From IMG/VR virus record IMGVR_UViG_3300035092_000010, positions 1-37,313 of that record: a DNA stretch of 37,313 nucleotides, one strand, 5' to 3'. Within the stretch, counting starts at the first letter, position 1, and each line of letters opens with the position of its first letter. This document shows positions 28,647-35,703 of the stretch, piece by piece. The stretch comes from a virus. Made by a program: the position numbers and the translations under genes. The notes below the pieces were generated by a model. The model saw nothing but the letters and a program-made list of their open reading frames with translations, was not told the origin of the DNA and did no database searches.

Positions 28647-29239
28647 GGGTGCTGGTCGCCTGCGAGTTTAGCGGTCGCGTGCGAGACGCCTTCCGCGCCC
28701 GCGGGCACGACGCATGGTCGCTCGACCTGGAGCCCACCGCGGCCGACCCGCGATGGCATATCCGCGCCGACCTGTCCGCGGTGGACCTGACCGGCTGGGA
28801 CGTGCTGCTCGCCTTCCCACCCTGCACCTACCTGACCGCCAGCAACGCCTGGCGCTGGACCGAGATCGCGACTCAGCGCGCTGCAGCGCTGGACTTCGTG
28901 CGGATGATCCTCGCCGCACCGGTACCGCGGATCGCCGTGGAGAACCCGGCCGGCGCCATCGGTACCCAGATCCGCCCGGCTGATCAATATGTGGACCCGT
29001 GGCAGTTCGGCGACCCGTGGACCAAGCGCACCGGCCTCTGGCTGTCCGGCCTGCCGCCACTGGTGCCGGCCGTGGCGTCCAGGCCGCCGGACACGGCGCC
29101 GTGGTGCCAGGCCGGATACGGGCCGCGGCGGCCCAGCGGAACCCGCCAGCCTGGCGGTCAAGTGCGCCGTGCCGCGCTGCGCAACCTGACCTTCCCGGGG
29201 ATCGCCCGGGCTATGGCCGAACAGTGGAGCCGGCCGTGA
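28643..29239 (+). CDS. C5-cytosine methyltransferase-like protein, short
   Basis: 198 aa, GTG in a GTGA overlap. VACEFSG (residues 5-11) is the AdoMet-binding motif I, FPPCTYL contains the Pro-Cys catalytic pair with C61, and VENP (99-102) matches the ENV motif. The family is the short Dcm-like DNA methylase found in many actinophages, much smaller than bacterial enzymes of ~350-400 aa, so the target recognition region is reduced. It may modify phage DNA against host restriction. Catalytic residues look complete. Confidence 0.75.
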   Translation: MRVLVACEFSGRVRDAFRARGHDAWSLDLEPTAADPRWHIRADLSAVDLTGWDVLLAFPPCTYLTASNAWRWTEIATQRAAALDFVRMILAAPVPRIAVENPAGAIGTQIRPADQYVDPWQFGDPWTKRTGLWLSGLPPLVPAVASRPPDTAPWCQAGYGPRRPSGTRQPGGQVRRAALRNLTFPGIARAMAEQWSRP

Positions 29240-29406
29240 CCGCTTCGGTCAGCCCGGAACTCGGCCCGTGCGCGGGCTGCGGCCGGCCCATGGTGACCGC
29301 GCTGGCCTACCGCCGGGTGCCCCGCTGGCGGGAAGCCGGGTACGTCGCGTTCCGGGCGCGCGGGCGGTGCGGCACGTGCTACTCACGGGCTCGGGAGCGG
29401 ACATAG
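29236..29406 (+). CDS. Four-cysteine zinc finger protein, 56 aa
   Basis: GTG in a GTGA overlap with the methyltransferase gene. GPCAGCGRPM and GRCGTCYSR place two C-x2-C knuckles about 30 residues apart around a basic strand region (YRRVPRWREAGYVAFRARG), a zinc ribbon likely to touch nucleic acid. It ends just before a palindromic operator-like site at 29404, so it closes this operon. Too short for many gene finders. Confidence 0.65.
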   Translation: MTASVSPELGPCAGCGRPMVTALAYRRVPRWREAGYVAFRARGRCGTCYSRARERT

Positions 29407-29444
29407 TGACACTAGCGGCACAACCGGCCCGCGCGGTAGTGTCT
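29404..29444 (+). promoter_or_regulatory. Promoter and palindromic operator ahead of the excisionase-like gene
   Basis: TAGTGACACTA (29404-29414) is a perfect 11-bp palindrome, and TAGTGTCT (29437-29444) repeats a half-site 33 bases on. TAGTGT (29437-29442) fits the TANNNT -10 and lies 6 nt before the ATG at 29449, with no ribosome binding site. This predicts a leaderless mRNA, and the -10 lying in a half-site suggests self-repression. No good -35 was found. Confidence 0.5.
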
Positions 29445-29448
29445 GCCC

Positions 29449-29640
29449 ATGCAACCGCCGCCCGACCTGATCTCCCTTCAGGCTGCCGCCGACCTGCTCG
29501 GCGTCCATAACCGCACCGTCCGTCGCTGGATCACCATCGGTCGGATCCGAGGCTGGCGGCTCGGGCCGCGGTTGCTGCGCGTGGAACTGTCCGAGGTGCT
29601 CGGGCAGGTCCAGCCCGATGGTGTCGAGCAATCAGCGTGA
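29449..29640 (+). CDS. Excisionase/MerR-type helix-turn-helix protein
   Basis: 63 aa. LISLQAAADLLGVHNRTVRR and WITIGRIRGWRLGPRLLRVE form the winged-helix HTH_17 pattern of Xis/MerR-like small regulators. In phages it can direct excision or repress promoters, but no integrase is present here, so regulation is more likely. The ATG has no ribosome binding site, and a -10 box 6 nt upstream points to leaderless translation. It overlaps the replication gene GTG. Confidence 0.75.
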   Translation: MQPPPDLISLQAAADLLGVHNRTVRRWITIGRIRGWRLGPRLLRVELSEVLGQVQPDGVEQSA

Positions 29641-30494
29641 CGTGGTTCCGCGTGGACGACACGCTGTGCGGCCACAGCAAGCCGCGCCGCGCCGGCCTCG
29701 CCGCGCTCGGACTGTGGACGGTCGCCGGCTCCTGGTGCGGCGACCAACTCTCCGACGGACAGGTGCCGGCATGGTTCGTCGCGTCGTGGCCAGCCGGCCG
29801 CCGGCTCGCGGCTGGCCTCGTGCTGGCCCGCCTCTGGCACGAAGCTGGGCACGATTGCGGCCAGTGTCCACAGCCTGTGGACGATCACGGGTGGGTGTTC
29901 CACGACTGGCACCAGTGCAACCCGACCAGGGCTGCTGAGCTGGACAAACGGGCGAAGCGGGCCGCCGCCGGCCGACTCGGCGGGCTCAAATCTGGACACT
30001 CCCGAGCAAGCAAACCCGAAGCAAATGCTTCAGCAAGTGCTACACGAATCGTTGAACCCCGACCCGGCCCTACCCAAAGAACTAACTCTTACGTACCAGC
30101 ACCGGTGACAGAAACCCACGCGCGCGAAGATCCACACGGACAACCGGGACGGATCGAGGCGCTGCTGCAGGAGCACGTCCAGGCCGTCGGCAAGGTCAAC
30201 CCCCGGGCAATGACAGAGCTCGGCGGACACCTCGCGGAGCTCTGCCGAGCCGGCTACACCGATGAGGAGATCCGGGCAGGCTTCGTGCTCTGGCGCAAGA
30301 CTGGCGTCCGGCCGAGCTCACTACCCGACCAGGTGGACTACGCCCGTCGCAACGGCGCACGGATACCCAACGGCCGGGCCGGCTCCACCACCAACGACCG
30401 CGTACAGCAGGCGCTCGACGCGGGCGCCCGAGTGCAGGCTCTGGCCGACTCCGGCCAGCTTGACCAACACCAACCCCGAAGGATGATCCAGTGA
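29637..30494 (+). CDS. Probable replication initiation protein
   Basis: 285 aa, GTG in a GTGA overlap. The N-terminal ~115 residues (TWFRVDDTLCGHSKPRRAGL...GHDCGQCPQPVDDHGWVFHD) are a winged-helix-like domain seen in actinophage replication proteins, with clustered Cys/His. Residues ~120-160 are encoded by an AT-rich stretch with AGCAA repeats, a possible internal origin. The C-terminal domain (IEALLQEHVQAVGKVNPRAM, GYTDEEIRAGFVLWRKTGVR) is helical and DnaD-like. Like lambda O, it may bind the origin in its own gene and recruit the helicase loader encoded next. Confidence 0.6.
   Translation: MTWFRVDDTLCGHSKPRRAGLAALGLWTVAGSWCGDQLSDGQVPAWFVASWPAGRRLAAGLVLARLWHEAGHDCGQCPQPVDDHGWVFHDWHQCNPTRAAELDKRAKRAAAGRLGGLKSGHSRASKPEANASASATRIVEPRPGPTQRTNSYVPAPVTETHAREDPHGQPGRIEALLQEHVQAVGKVNPRAMTELGGHLAELCRAGYTDEEIRAGFVLWRKTGVRPSSLPDQVDYARRNGARIPNGRAGSTTNDRVQQALDAGARVQALADSGQLDQHQPRRMIQ
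30000..30115 (+). other. AT-rich, iteron-like segment; candidate replication origin
   Basis: Within the replication gene, AGCAA occurs at 30005, 30009, 30020 and 30032, and GAAGCA-AA-TGCTTC (30018-30031) is a perfect inverted repeat. The following ~80 bases include AAAGAACTAACTCTTACG and are poorer in GC than nearly all of the genome. Lambda and related phages place ori inside the initiator gene. Position and composition fit an origin; function is untested. Confidence 0.45.
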
Positions 30495-30811
30495 CCCCGA
30501 CCGAGATCGGCCAGCTTCTCGCCTACGCCGCGGCGTTCGACAAACGCACGGTCGGCGAGGCCGACGTGATCGCATGGCACGACGTGCTCAGCGACCTGCA
30601 CTATGACCGGGCCAAGGATGCGATCCGCGCCTGGTACGCCGATCACGACACCATGATCATGCCGGCCAACGTGCGCCGCGCCGTGAAGGCCGCCACCCCG
30701 CCGTGGGCGCGGCCGGCCAGCGAGGTGCTGGACGAGATCGAGCGGAACGTCGAAATCGAGCGCCGCCAGTTCCGGCTGGACGGCTACCAGGTCGGGCGGG
30801 ACATGCCGTGA
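30491..30811 (+). CDS. Candidate helicase loader (G39P-like), 106 aa
   Basis: GTG in a GTGA overlap with the initiator gene. IGQLLAYAAAFDKRTVGEAD, VIAWHDVLSDLHYDRAKDAI and RAWYADHDTMIMPANVRRAV follow the small all-helical domain of the phage G39P-type helicase loader and inhibitor family. The C terminus is a charged helix (SEVLDEIERNVEIERRQFRL). Order initiator then loader mirrors lambda O-P and SPP1. The DnaB-type helicase itself is not encoded, so the host's would be recruited. Inference from pattern and order. Confidence 0.55.
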   Translation: MTPTEIGQLLAYAAAFDKRTVGEADVIAWHDVLSDLHYDRAKDAIRAWYADHDTMIMPANVRRAVKAATPPWARPASEVLDEIERNVEIERRQFRLDGYQVGRDMP

Positions 30812-31101
30812 CGCGCGACTGGACCGTGCCGGACGAGCCGTGGGAGAACGACCACGCCCACCAGGCGCTCAATCAGTGGATCTACATGTTCCGCCAGTCC
30901 CACCCCAGCGCCGATCTGCCTAACGTGGCGTTCACCGCGCACATCGGCCGCGAGGCGGTCGCGCTGGCTGACGGCATGGGCCGGATCGAACTCCTGCGGC
31001 TGTTCGCGGGCGCCGGCACCGACGGCGAGTGTGTGTGCGGCATGGCCTGGACCGCCCGGCCGCTGCCGCTTGTGCCGGTACCGGAGACGGTGGAGTCCTG
31101 A
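30808..31101 (+). CDS. Hypothetical protein, 97 aa
   Basis: GTG in a GTGA overlap. An acidic/aromatic start (TRDWTVPDEPWENDHAHQAL) is followed by NQWIYMFRQSHPSADLPNVA and a helix (GREAVALADGMGRIELLRLF). ECVCGMAW has two cysteines. The gene stops at the TGA that abuts the -10 box of the next promoter. Presumed replication-region accessory; no family recognised. Confidence 0.55.
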   Translation: MTRDWTVPDEPWENDHAHQALNQWIYMFRQSHPSADLPNVAFTAHIGREAVALADGMGRIELLRLFAGAGTDGECVCGMAWTARPLPLVPVPETVES

Positions 31102-31122
31102 TACCCTCAAGGCACCACCCGA
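31102..31122 (+). promoter_or_regulatory. Promoter -10 with leader motif ahead of the helicase
   Basis: TACCCT (31102-31107), CAAGG, CACCACCCGA (31113-31122), then CGAACGGAG and the ATG at 31136. No clear -35 is seen. The 27 bases around the motif (CTCAAGG...CGAACGGAGC) are nearly identical to those ahead of 33867. Confidence 0.6.
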
Positions 31123-31135
31123 CGAACGGAGCCTG

Positions 31136-32527
31136 ATGGACTACGCCGATTTTTTGGCCGCGAAGCGCTGGAAGGCGCCAGCCAGCGGGTACGACTGCAC
31201 CGCCGACGATGTGGCCGCCGACCTGTTCGACTTTCAGGCGCACATCACCGCGTGGGCCCTGCGGCGCGGCCGGGCCGCGATCTGGACCGACACCGGCACC
31301 GGCAAGACGCGCATGCAGGTCCGGTGGCTGGAATACCTGGCCGCCCGTGGTGTCCGCGGCCTACTGCTGGCACCGCTGGGGGTGACCGCACAGACGGTGA
31401 GGGAGGCCGCGGCCATCGGCGTGCCCATCGCGTACGCCCACAATCAGACCGAAATCGCCGGGCCGATCACCATCACCAACTACGATCGGCTGCACCTGTT
31501 CGACCCGGCGACGTTCGGCGCGGTTGTGCTGGACGAGTCGAGCATCCTCAAGGCGTACTCCGGAGTCACCAAGCGCGCGCTCGTCGCCGCGTTCCGGAAC
31601 ACCCCGTACCGACTCGCGTGCACCGCCACGCCCGCCCCGAACGACATCGAGGAGCTGTGTAATCACGCCGACTTCCTTGGCGTGATGACCCCGCAGGAGA
31701 TGCGGTCCACGTTCTTCATCGCCGACTCCCGCGGCGAGTTCATGAAGTACCGAATGAAGGGTCACGCCAAGCGTGCATTCTACGAGTGGCTGGCGGACTG
31801 GGCGATGGCCTGTCGCAGTCCGGCCGACCTGGGGTTCGACGGCTCCGCGTATGTGCTGCCACCGCTGAACATTACCGACCACCTCATTGCCACCGACGGA
31901 TGGACGGCCGAAGGTGAGCTATTTACCACCGCACTGAAGGGAGTCACCCACCGCGCGCAGATCCGCCGCGACACGGTGAGTGACCGCGTGGCCGCGGCGG
32001 TCCGGCTGATACATGCCGAGTCGGCCGAACAGTGGCTTGTATGGTGTGGCCGCAATGATGAGGCCGCTGGAGTCGCTGCGGCCATCGCGGGTGCGGTGAA
32101 TATCCAGGGCAGCGACACCGCCGAGGTGAAGGCGGATGCGCTGGCCGACTTCGCTGCGGGCCGCGTCCGCGTGCTCATAACCAAACCGACTATTGCCGGC
32201 TACGGAATGAACTTCCAGCGCTGCGCCCGGCAGGTGTTCGTCGGACTCGGTGATTCCTATGAGCTGTACTACCAGGGCATCCGCCGCTGCTGGCGATTCG
32301 GCCAGGACCGGCCGGTCGAGGTGCACATCATCCTGACCGACCTGGAGCGGGCCATCGCCGCCAATGTGCGCGCCAAGGAGCGCCGCGCGCAGGAGGTGAC
32401 CGGCGGCCTCGTCGCCGCGGTTGCCGAGCACAACCGCCGTGAGCTGTTCGCCGGCACCTCCGCAGGCGATGACTACGAACCGCGCCGGCCGATGGTCCGG
32501 CCCGAATGGCTGGAGACCGCCACGTGA
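31136..32527 (+). CDS. SNF2/SF2-type DNA helicase
   Basis: 463 aa, ATG after GGAGCCTG behind a leader-motif promoter. Motif I TGTGKT (residues 53-58), motif II LDESS, motif III ACTATPAPND, and the C-terminal RecA domain with GYGMNFQ and QGIRRCWRFGQDRPVEV (motif VI) are all present, as in SNF2-related phage helicases. It translocates on or remodels DNA with ATP; whether it drives replication, recombination or displaces proteins is unclear. The 4-base overlap with the beta-class methyltransferase suggests a functional pair. Confidence 0.88.
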   Translation: MDYADFLAAKRWKAPASGYDCTADDVAADLFDFQAHITAWALRRGRAAIWTDTGTGKTRMQVRWLEYLAARGVRGLLLAPLGVTAQTVREAAAIGVPIAYAHNQTEIAGPITITNYDRLHLFDPATFGAVVLDESSILKAYSGVTKRALVAAFRNTPYRLACTATPAPNDIEELCNHADFLGVMTPQEMRSTFFIADSRGEFMKYRMKGHAKRAFYEWLADWAMACRSPADLGFDGSAYVLPPLNITDHLIATDGWTAEGELFTTALKGVTHRAQIRRDTVSDRVAAAVRLIHAESAEQWLVWCGRNDEAAGVAAAIAGAVNIQGSDTAEVKADALADFAAGRVRVLITKPTIAGYGMNFQRCARQVFVGLGDSYELYYQGIRRCWRFGQDRPVEVHIILTDLERAIAANVRAKERRAQEVTGGLVAAVAEHNRRELFAGTSAGDDYEPRRPMVRPEWLETAT

Positions 32528-33504
32528 CCGACCGCATCATGGACCAGGCGAGCGGAACCGACTGGGTGCTGTACAACGGCGACTCCGCCGAAGCCCTCCC
32601 AGGCCTGCCGGCATCGTCGGTGGACCTCGCCGTGTTCTCTCCGCCGTTCTCGTCCACATACACCTATTCCCCCTCCGACCGTGACCTAGGCAACGTCTCC
32701 AGCGATGAGATGTTCTGGCAGCAGTTCGGTTACATCACCCGTGAGTTGTTGCGGGTGATGCGCCCCGGCCGTCTGGTGGCTATCCACGTGGCAAATCTTC
32801 CAGCCTATGAGAACACCCACGGAGCCTCGGGCCGCCGGGACTTCCGTGGCGACACCATCCGCCACTTCCAGGAGTGCGGATTCGTCTACCACTCCGAGAT
32901 CGGCATCGATAAGAACCCGCAGGCGCAGGCGATCCGCACCCACTCCAAGGGCCTGCTGTTTGTCCAGCTCGCCCGCGACGCAGCCGCGATGTGGCAGGCA
33001 TGGGCCGACTATGTGGTCATCATGCGCACGCCCGGGAGGAACGCCGTCCCTGTCCACACTGACCTGACGCAGGAGGACTGGATCGACTTCGCCCGCCCGG
33101 TCTGGCCGATCCTTGGCCGGGAGGTCGACCAGCTCGGCCTGGAGTGGGCCGAGCTGCTCGCCGGCCAATGGTGGCGCGGCATCCGGGAGACCGACGTGCT
33201 CGGCGTCCGGGATGGCAACCTCGGCAGCCGACACGCCGCAGCAGCCGATGACGAGCGGCACCTATGTCCGCTGCAGCTACCCGTGATCGAGCGTGCGGTC
33301 CGGCTGTGGTCGAACCCCGGCGAGGTGGTGCTGTCACCGTTCGCCGGGATCGGGTCGGAGGGGGTTGGAGCGCTCCGGCTGGCCCGCCGATTCGTCGGAG
33401 TGGAACTGAAGCCCGACTACTTCCGCGTTGCCGCCCGCAACTGTCGCGCAGTGGAGGTGGCCCGGAATGAGGCGACCCTGTTCGACGAAGTGGACGCGTC
33501 GTGA
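32524..33504 (+). CDS. Beta-class N6-adenine/N4-cytosine DNA methyltransferase
   Basis: 326 aa, GTG overlapping the helicase stop. The catalytic motif IV FSPPFSS (S39-P40-P41-F42) comes first and the AdoMet-binding motif SPFAGIGSEGVG (F273) last, the order of beta-class enzymes such as N6_N4_Mtase. SPPF rather than DPPY favours N4-cytosine or a variant of N6-adenine activity. The middle ~150 residues would hold target recognition. No cognate nuclease is nearby, so an orphan, anti-restriction or regulatory role is likely. Confidence 0.85.
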   Translation: MTDRIMDQASGTDWVLYNGDSAEALPGLPASSVDLAVFSPPFSSTYTYSPSDRDLGNVSSDEMFWQQFGYITRELLRVMRPGRLVAIHVANLPAYENTHGASGRRDFRGDTIRHFQECGFVYHSEIGIDKNPQAQAIRTHSKGLLFVQLARDAAAMWQAWADYVVIMRTPGRNAVPVHTDLTQEDWIDFARPVWPILGREVDQLGLEWAELLAGQWWRGIRETDVLGVRDGNLGSRHAAAADDERHLCPLQLPVIERAVRLWSNPGEVVLSPFAGIGSEGVGALRLARRFVGVELKPDYFRVAARNCRAVEVARNEATLFDEVDAS

Positions 33505-33614
33505 TCGCGGTCCTGCCCGCCCTCGCCCTCGCGCTGCTGGCCGGCGCCGCACTACTGACCCGCCCCGCCCGTCCGCCCGAGCGCGGCTACTGGCCGTTCG
33601 AGGGCTGGCGCTAA
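33501..33614 (+). CDS. Tiny single-helix membrane protein, 37 aa
   Basis: GTG overlapping the methyltransferase stop (GTGA). One hydrophobic helix (IAVLPALALALLAGAALL) is followed by a short basic/aromatic tail (RPARPPERGYWPFEGWR). The TAA stop is rare in this genome. The coupling and clean hydrophobic-to-basic switch support it; function unknown. Confidence 0.5.
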   Translation: MIAVLPALALALLAGAALLTRPARPPERGYWPFEGWR

Positions 33615-33629
33615 CCGAAGGGAACTCCC

Positions 33630-33812
33630 ATGTCGAACAACCCCATCCCGCCCACGGTCCCGCTGGCGCAAGCTGCCGAGCACGTGATCCGCGAGGGTCG
33701 CGGCCCGCACCCCCGGCACTCCGGCACCCCGGTGGAGCCCTCGGCCAGCACCATCCGGATGCGCGGCCGGCAGGCGAACCGGGCGGCCGAGGCGATCCGC
33801 CGGGAGTCTTGA
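33630..33812 (+). CDS. Small basic protein, 60 aa
   Basis: ATG with GAAGGGA upstream, 15 bases after the preceding stop. NNPIPPTVPLAQAAEHVIRE forms a short helical start; the rest is Pro-rich then basic (STIRMRGRQANRAAEAIRRE), possibly nucleic-acid binding. Its last codons overlap the -35 TTGACG of the next promoter. No family recognised. Confidence 0.55.
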   Translation: MSNNPIPPTVPLAQAAEHVIREGRGPHPRHSGTPVEPSASTIRMRGRQANRAAEAIRRES

Positions 33813-33851
33813 CGGCCGGCACCACCGTGCTAGTCTCAAGCCACCACCCGA
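33809..33851 (+). promoter_or_regulatory. Promoter with leader motif ahead of gene 33867
   Basis: TTGACG (33809-33814), 16-nt spacer, TAGTCT (33831-33836), five bases, CACCACCCGA (33842-33851), then CGAACGGAG and the GTG at 33867. The stretch CCACCACCCGACGAACGGAG is nearly the same as the one before the helicase gene. Confidence 0.7.
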
Positions 33852-33866
33852 CGAACGGAGCTTCCC

Positions 33867-34640
33867 GTGCCCATCGACACCGACCGCCTCGCCGGCATCC
33901 GGCACCTCGCCTCGGGCGGCCACGACGCCCCTGACTCCCCCGACGACGAGATGTGCCTCATGGAGGCCGTCGCCTACGTCCTGGGGATCCCACACACCGA
34001 CCACCCGCCGTGCGTGTCGGGTTGGCTGGGCTCGCTCGGCCGCTCACTGAACGATCGGCTGCCCACCGAGGCCCGGCAGCTCCTGATCCCGCTGATCCCC
34101 CTGCTGCCGGGCACTGCCGGCGACGGGCTGGACGAGCGCCGCAGGTGGCTCGCCGCGAACTACTCGACCCGCACGCTCGCGCCGAAGTGGCTCGACCGCG
34201 CCGGCCTCACCGACCACGCCGCCGCGCTCCGTGCGCTGCCGGAGATCGTGGACGAGGACACCTACGACGCGGCGTATCCGACGGTGAGGGCGGCCAGGGA
34301 TGCGGCGTGGAAGCTCCGCAGCGAGCGGTACGGCACGATCCGCGCCCGGGTGCGGGAGTCCCTGAAGGACCGGCCCGCTGTCACTGTCGCTGCCGCTGCC
34401 GCTGTCACTGCCGCTGACGCTGCCGCTGTCACTGCCGCTGACGCTGTCGCTGCCGCTGCCGCTGTCACTGTCACTGCCGCTGACGCTGTCGGCTCCGACC
34501 GCTACTGGGCGGTTCGCGACGCGGTCTACAACAAGGTCCGGACGCTGTGCGAAGAGCGCCACGCCGACCTGATCGCCGAGACCCACGCCGACGCCATCGA
34601 CCTGTACGAGCGGCTGATCCGCTGCGAGGTGGCCGCGTGA
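33867..34640 (+). CDS. Unknown protein with Ala/Val/Thr/Asp repeat tract
   Basis: 257 aa, GTG behind a leader-motif promoter. The N-terminal ~70 residues (DDEMCLMEAVAYVLGIPHTD, CVSGWLGSLGRSLNDRLP) resemble a family frequent in actinophages and actinobacteria, function unknown. Residues ~172-207 are a low-complexity Ala/Val/Thr/Asp tract encoded by 18 hexanucleotide units (34381-34488). A charged helical C terminus (YNKVRTLCEERHADLIAETH) follows. The tract looks like a flexible or helical spacer that can change length without a frameshift. Confidence 0.6.
   Translation: MPIDTDRLAGIRHLASGGHDAPDSPDDEMCLMEAVAYVLGIPHTDHPPCVSGWLGSLGRSLNDRLPTEARQLLIPLIPLLPGTAGDGLDERRRWLAANYSTRTLAPKWLDRAGLTDHAAALRALPEIVDEDTYDAAYPTVRAARDAAWKLRSERYGTIRARVRESLKDRPAVTVAAAAAVTAADAAAVTAADAVAAAAAVTVTAADAVGSDRYWAVRDAVYNKVRTLCEERHADLIAETHADAIDLYERLIRCEVAA
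34381..34488 (+). repeat. Hexanucleotide tandem repeat, 18 units
   Basis: Eighteen 6-base units of the form [TCA]C[GA]CTG (TCACTG, TCGCTG, CCGCTG, ACGCTG) run without a break inside the 33867 gene. Larger blocks also repeat, for example TCACTG-CCGCTG-ACGCTG twice or more. Because the unit is 6 bases, copy-number change would add or remove two residues and keep the frame. Such tracts are prone to slippage. Confidence 0.9.
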
Positions 34641-35497
34641 CCACCTACGCGATCCTCGGCTTGGCCGCCGCGCTGCTGGTTGCCGGCTGGCATGTCGCCA
34701 TCCGCTACGCCCCGGCCCGCCCGACCGGCGCGCACGAGGCCGGCCACCCGCGGTCCCAGCCCGACCCGGACCTGGCCGGCGCGCTGGAGACGGTTCGGGT
34801 GCTGGGCCTGGCGCTGGACCGCGCCCAGCACACCGATGGCGCCCGCGCGGCGCTGCTGCTGCGGGAGCTGGTCCGCTCCCGCGATGAGCTGACCATGTCG
34901 CGGCCCACGCTGGACCTGCTCGACGACGCGGCGGCCTTCCTGCGGGAGACGATGAACCCGAGCGCCGATCTGACCGACCGCGAGGTGGGCCGACTCGCCG
35001 AGATGTTGGCCGAGCCCGTGACCGTGGCATTCGGCATGACGGGCAATTCGCAGTGGCACGGCGAGGCGCCGCGCGCATGGTGGCCGCCGAGCCCGACCGC
35101 GGCCGATGACGCGCGGTTCTGGCCGACGGGGGATGCGTACGTCGAGCGGCACGCCACCGAGCCGACCGCGAACGAGGGCGACGTGTGTACCGGCTCGTGC
35201 ATCGACGGCGACTGCGACTGTCCGAACCGTGAGCCCGACTCGCCCACGGTCGTGATACGCGATGCGGGCGTGATCAAAAACCCGGACCTATGCCCGCTGT
35301 GCGGCGCGGCATGGAACGGCCATGACCGGGGAGCGTGCGACGCCAAGATGGCCGCGTGGAAGCCGACCGGATTCTTCCCGGCTGGCACTCGCGTGATGAC
35401 CGAGTCGGAAGTGGCCGAAGTGGCCGAAGCGATCCGAACGGAGACGGCCAAGGTGAAGGCCGCCGGCGTGCCGGACCAGCCGATCGAAGGCGAGTAG
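34637..35497 (+). CDS. Membrane-anchored Cys-rich protein, 286 aa
   Basis: GTG in a GTGA overlap. An N-terminal hydrophobic helix (TYAILGLAAALLVAGWHVAI) suggests membrane anchoring. The following ~130 residues are helical (RAALLLRELVRSRDELTMSR). The C-terminal part has CTGSCIDGDCDC and DLCPLCGAAWNGHDRGACD, likely two zinc sites, then an acidic helix. The mix of membrane anchor and zinc modules recurs in this genome. Function unknown. Confidence 0.6.
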   Translation: MTTYAILGLAAALLVAGWHVAIRYAPARPTGAHEAGHPRSQPDPDLAGALETVRVLGLALDRAQHTDGARAALLLRELVRSRDELTMSRPTLDLLDDAAAFLRETMNPSADLTDREVGRLAEMLAEPVTVAFGMTGNSQWHGEAPRAWWPPSPTAADDARFWPTGDAYVERHATEPTANEGDVCTGSCIDGDCDCPNREPDSPTVVIRDAGVIKNPDLCPLCGAAWNGHDRGACDAKMAAWKPTGFFPAGTRVMTESEVAEVAEAIRTETAKVKAAGVPDQPIEGE

Positions 35498-35500
35498 GCG

Positions 35501-35701
35501 ATGGCCGGGAGCAGGGCCGATGTGATCATCTCGGCGAACGCCGAGCAGTTCGCTGCCGCGCTGGAGATCCTTTCCCGCCATGCCGCCGCGTGCGCTGCCG
35601 AACTCCGGGCCCTCGGGTCGGGTGGCTGTGACTGCGGGATCGCGGGGACCGACTGCGTGATCCATTACCCCGAGGTCGGCCGGCCGGACCCGGCCTCCTG
35701 A
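35501..35701 (+). CDS. Hypothetical protein, 66 aa
   Basis: ATG 3 bases after the previous stop. A helix (SANAEQFAAALEILSRHAAA) is followed by GGCDCGIAGTDCVIHYPE, with three cysteines and one histidine that could bind zinc. The gene ends directly before the structured intergenic region at 35704. No family recognised. Confidence 0.55.
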   Translation: MAGSRADVIISANAEQFAAALEILSRHAAACAAELRALGSGGCDCGIAGTDCVIHYPEVGRPDPAS

Positions 35702-35703
35702 TC

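Noticed and set aside
29449-29640. Excisionase as evidence of a temperate phage
   Set aside because: No serine or tyrosine integrase, attachment site or clear immunity repressor was found, so the HTH is treated as a regulator and the lifestyle left open.
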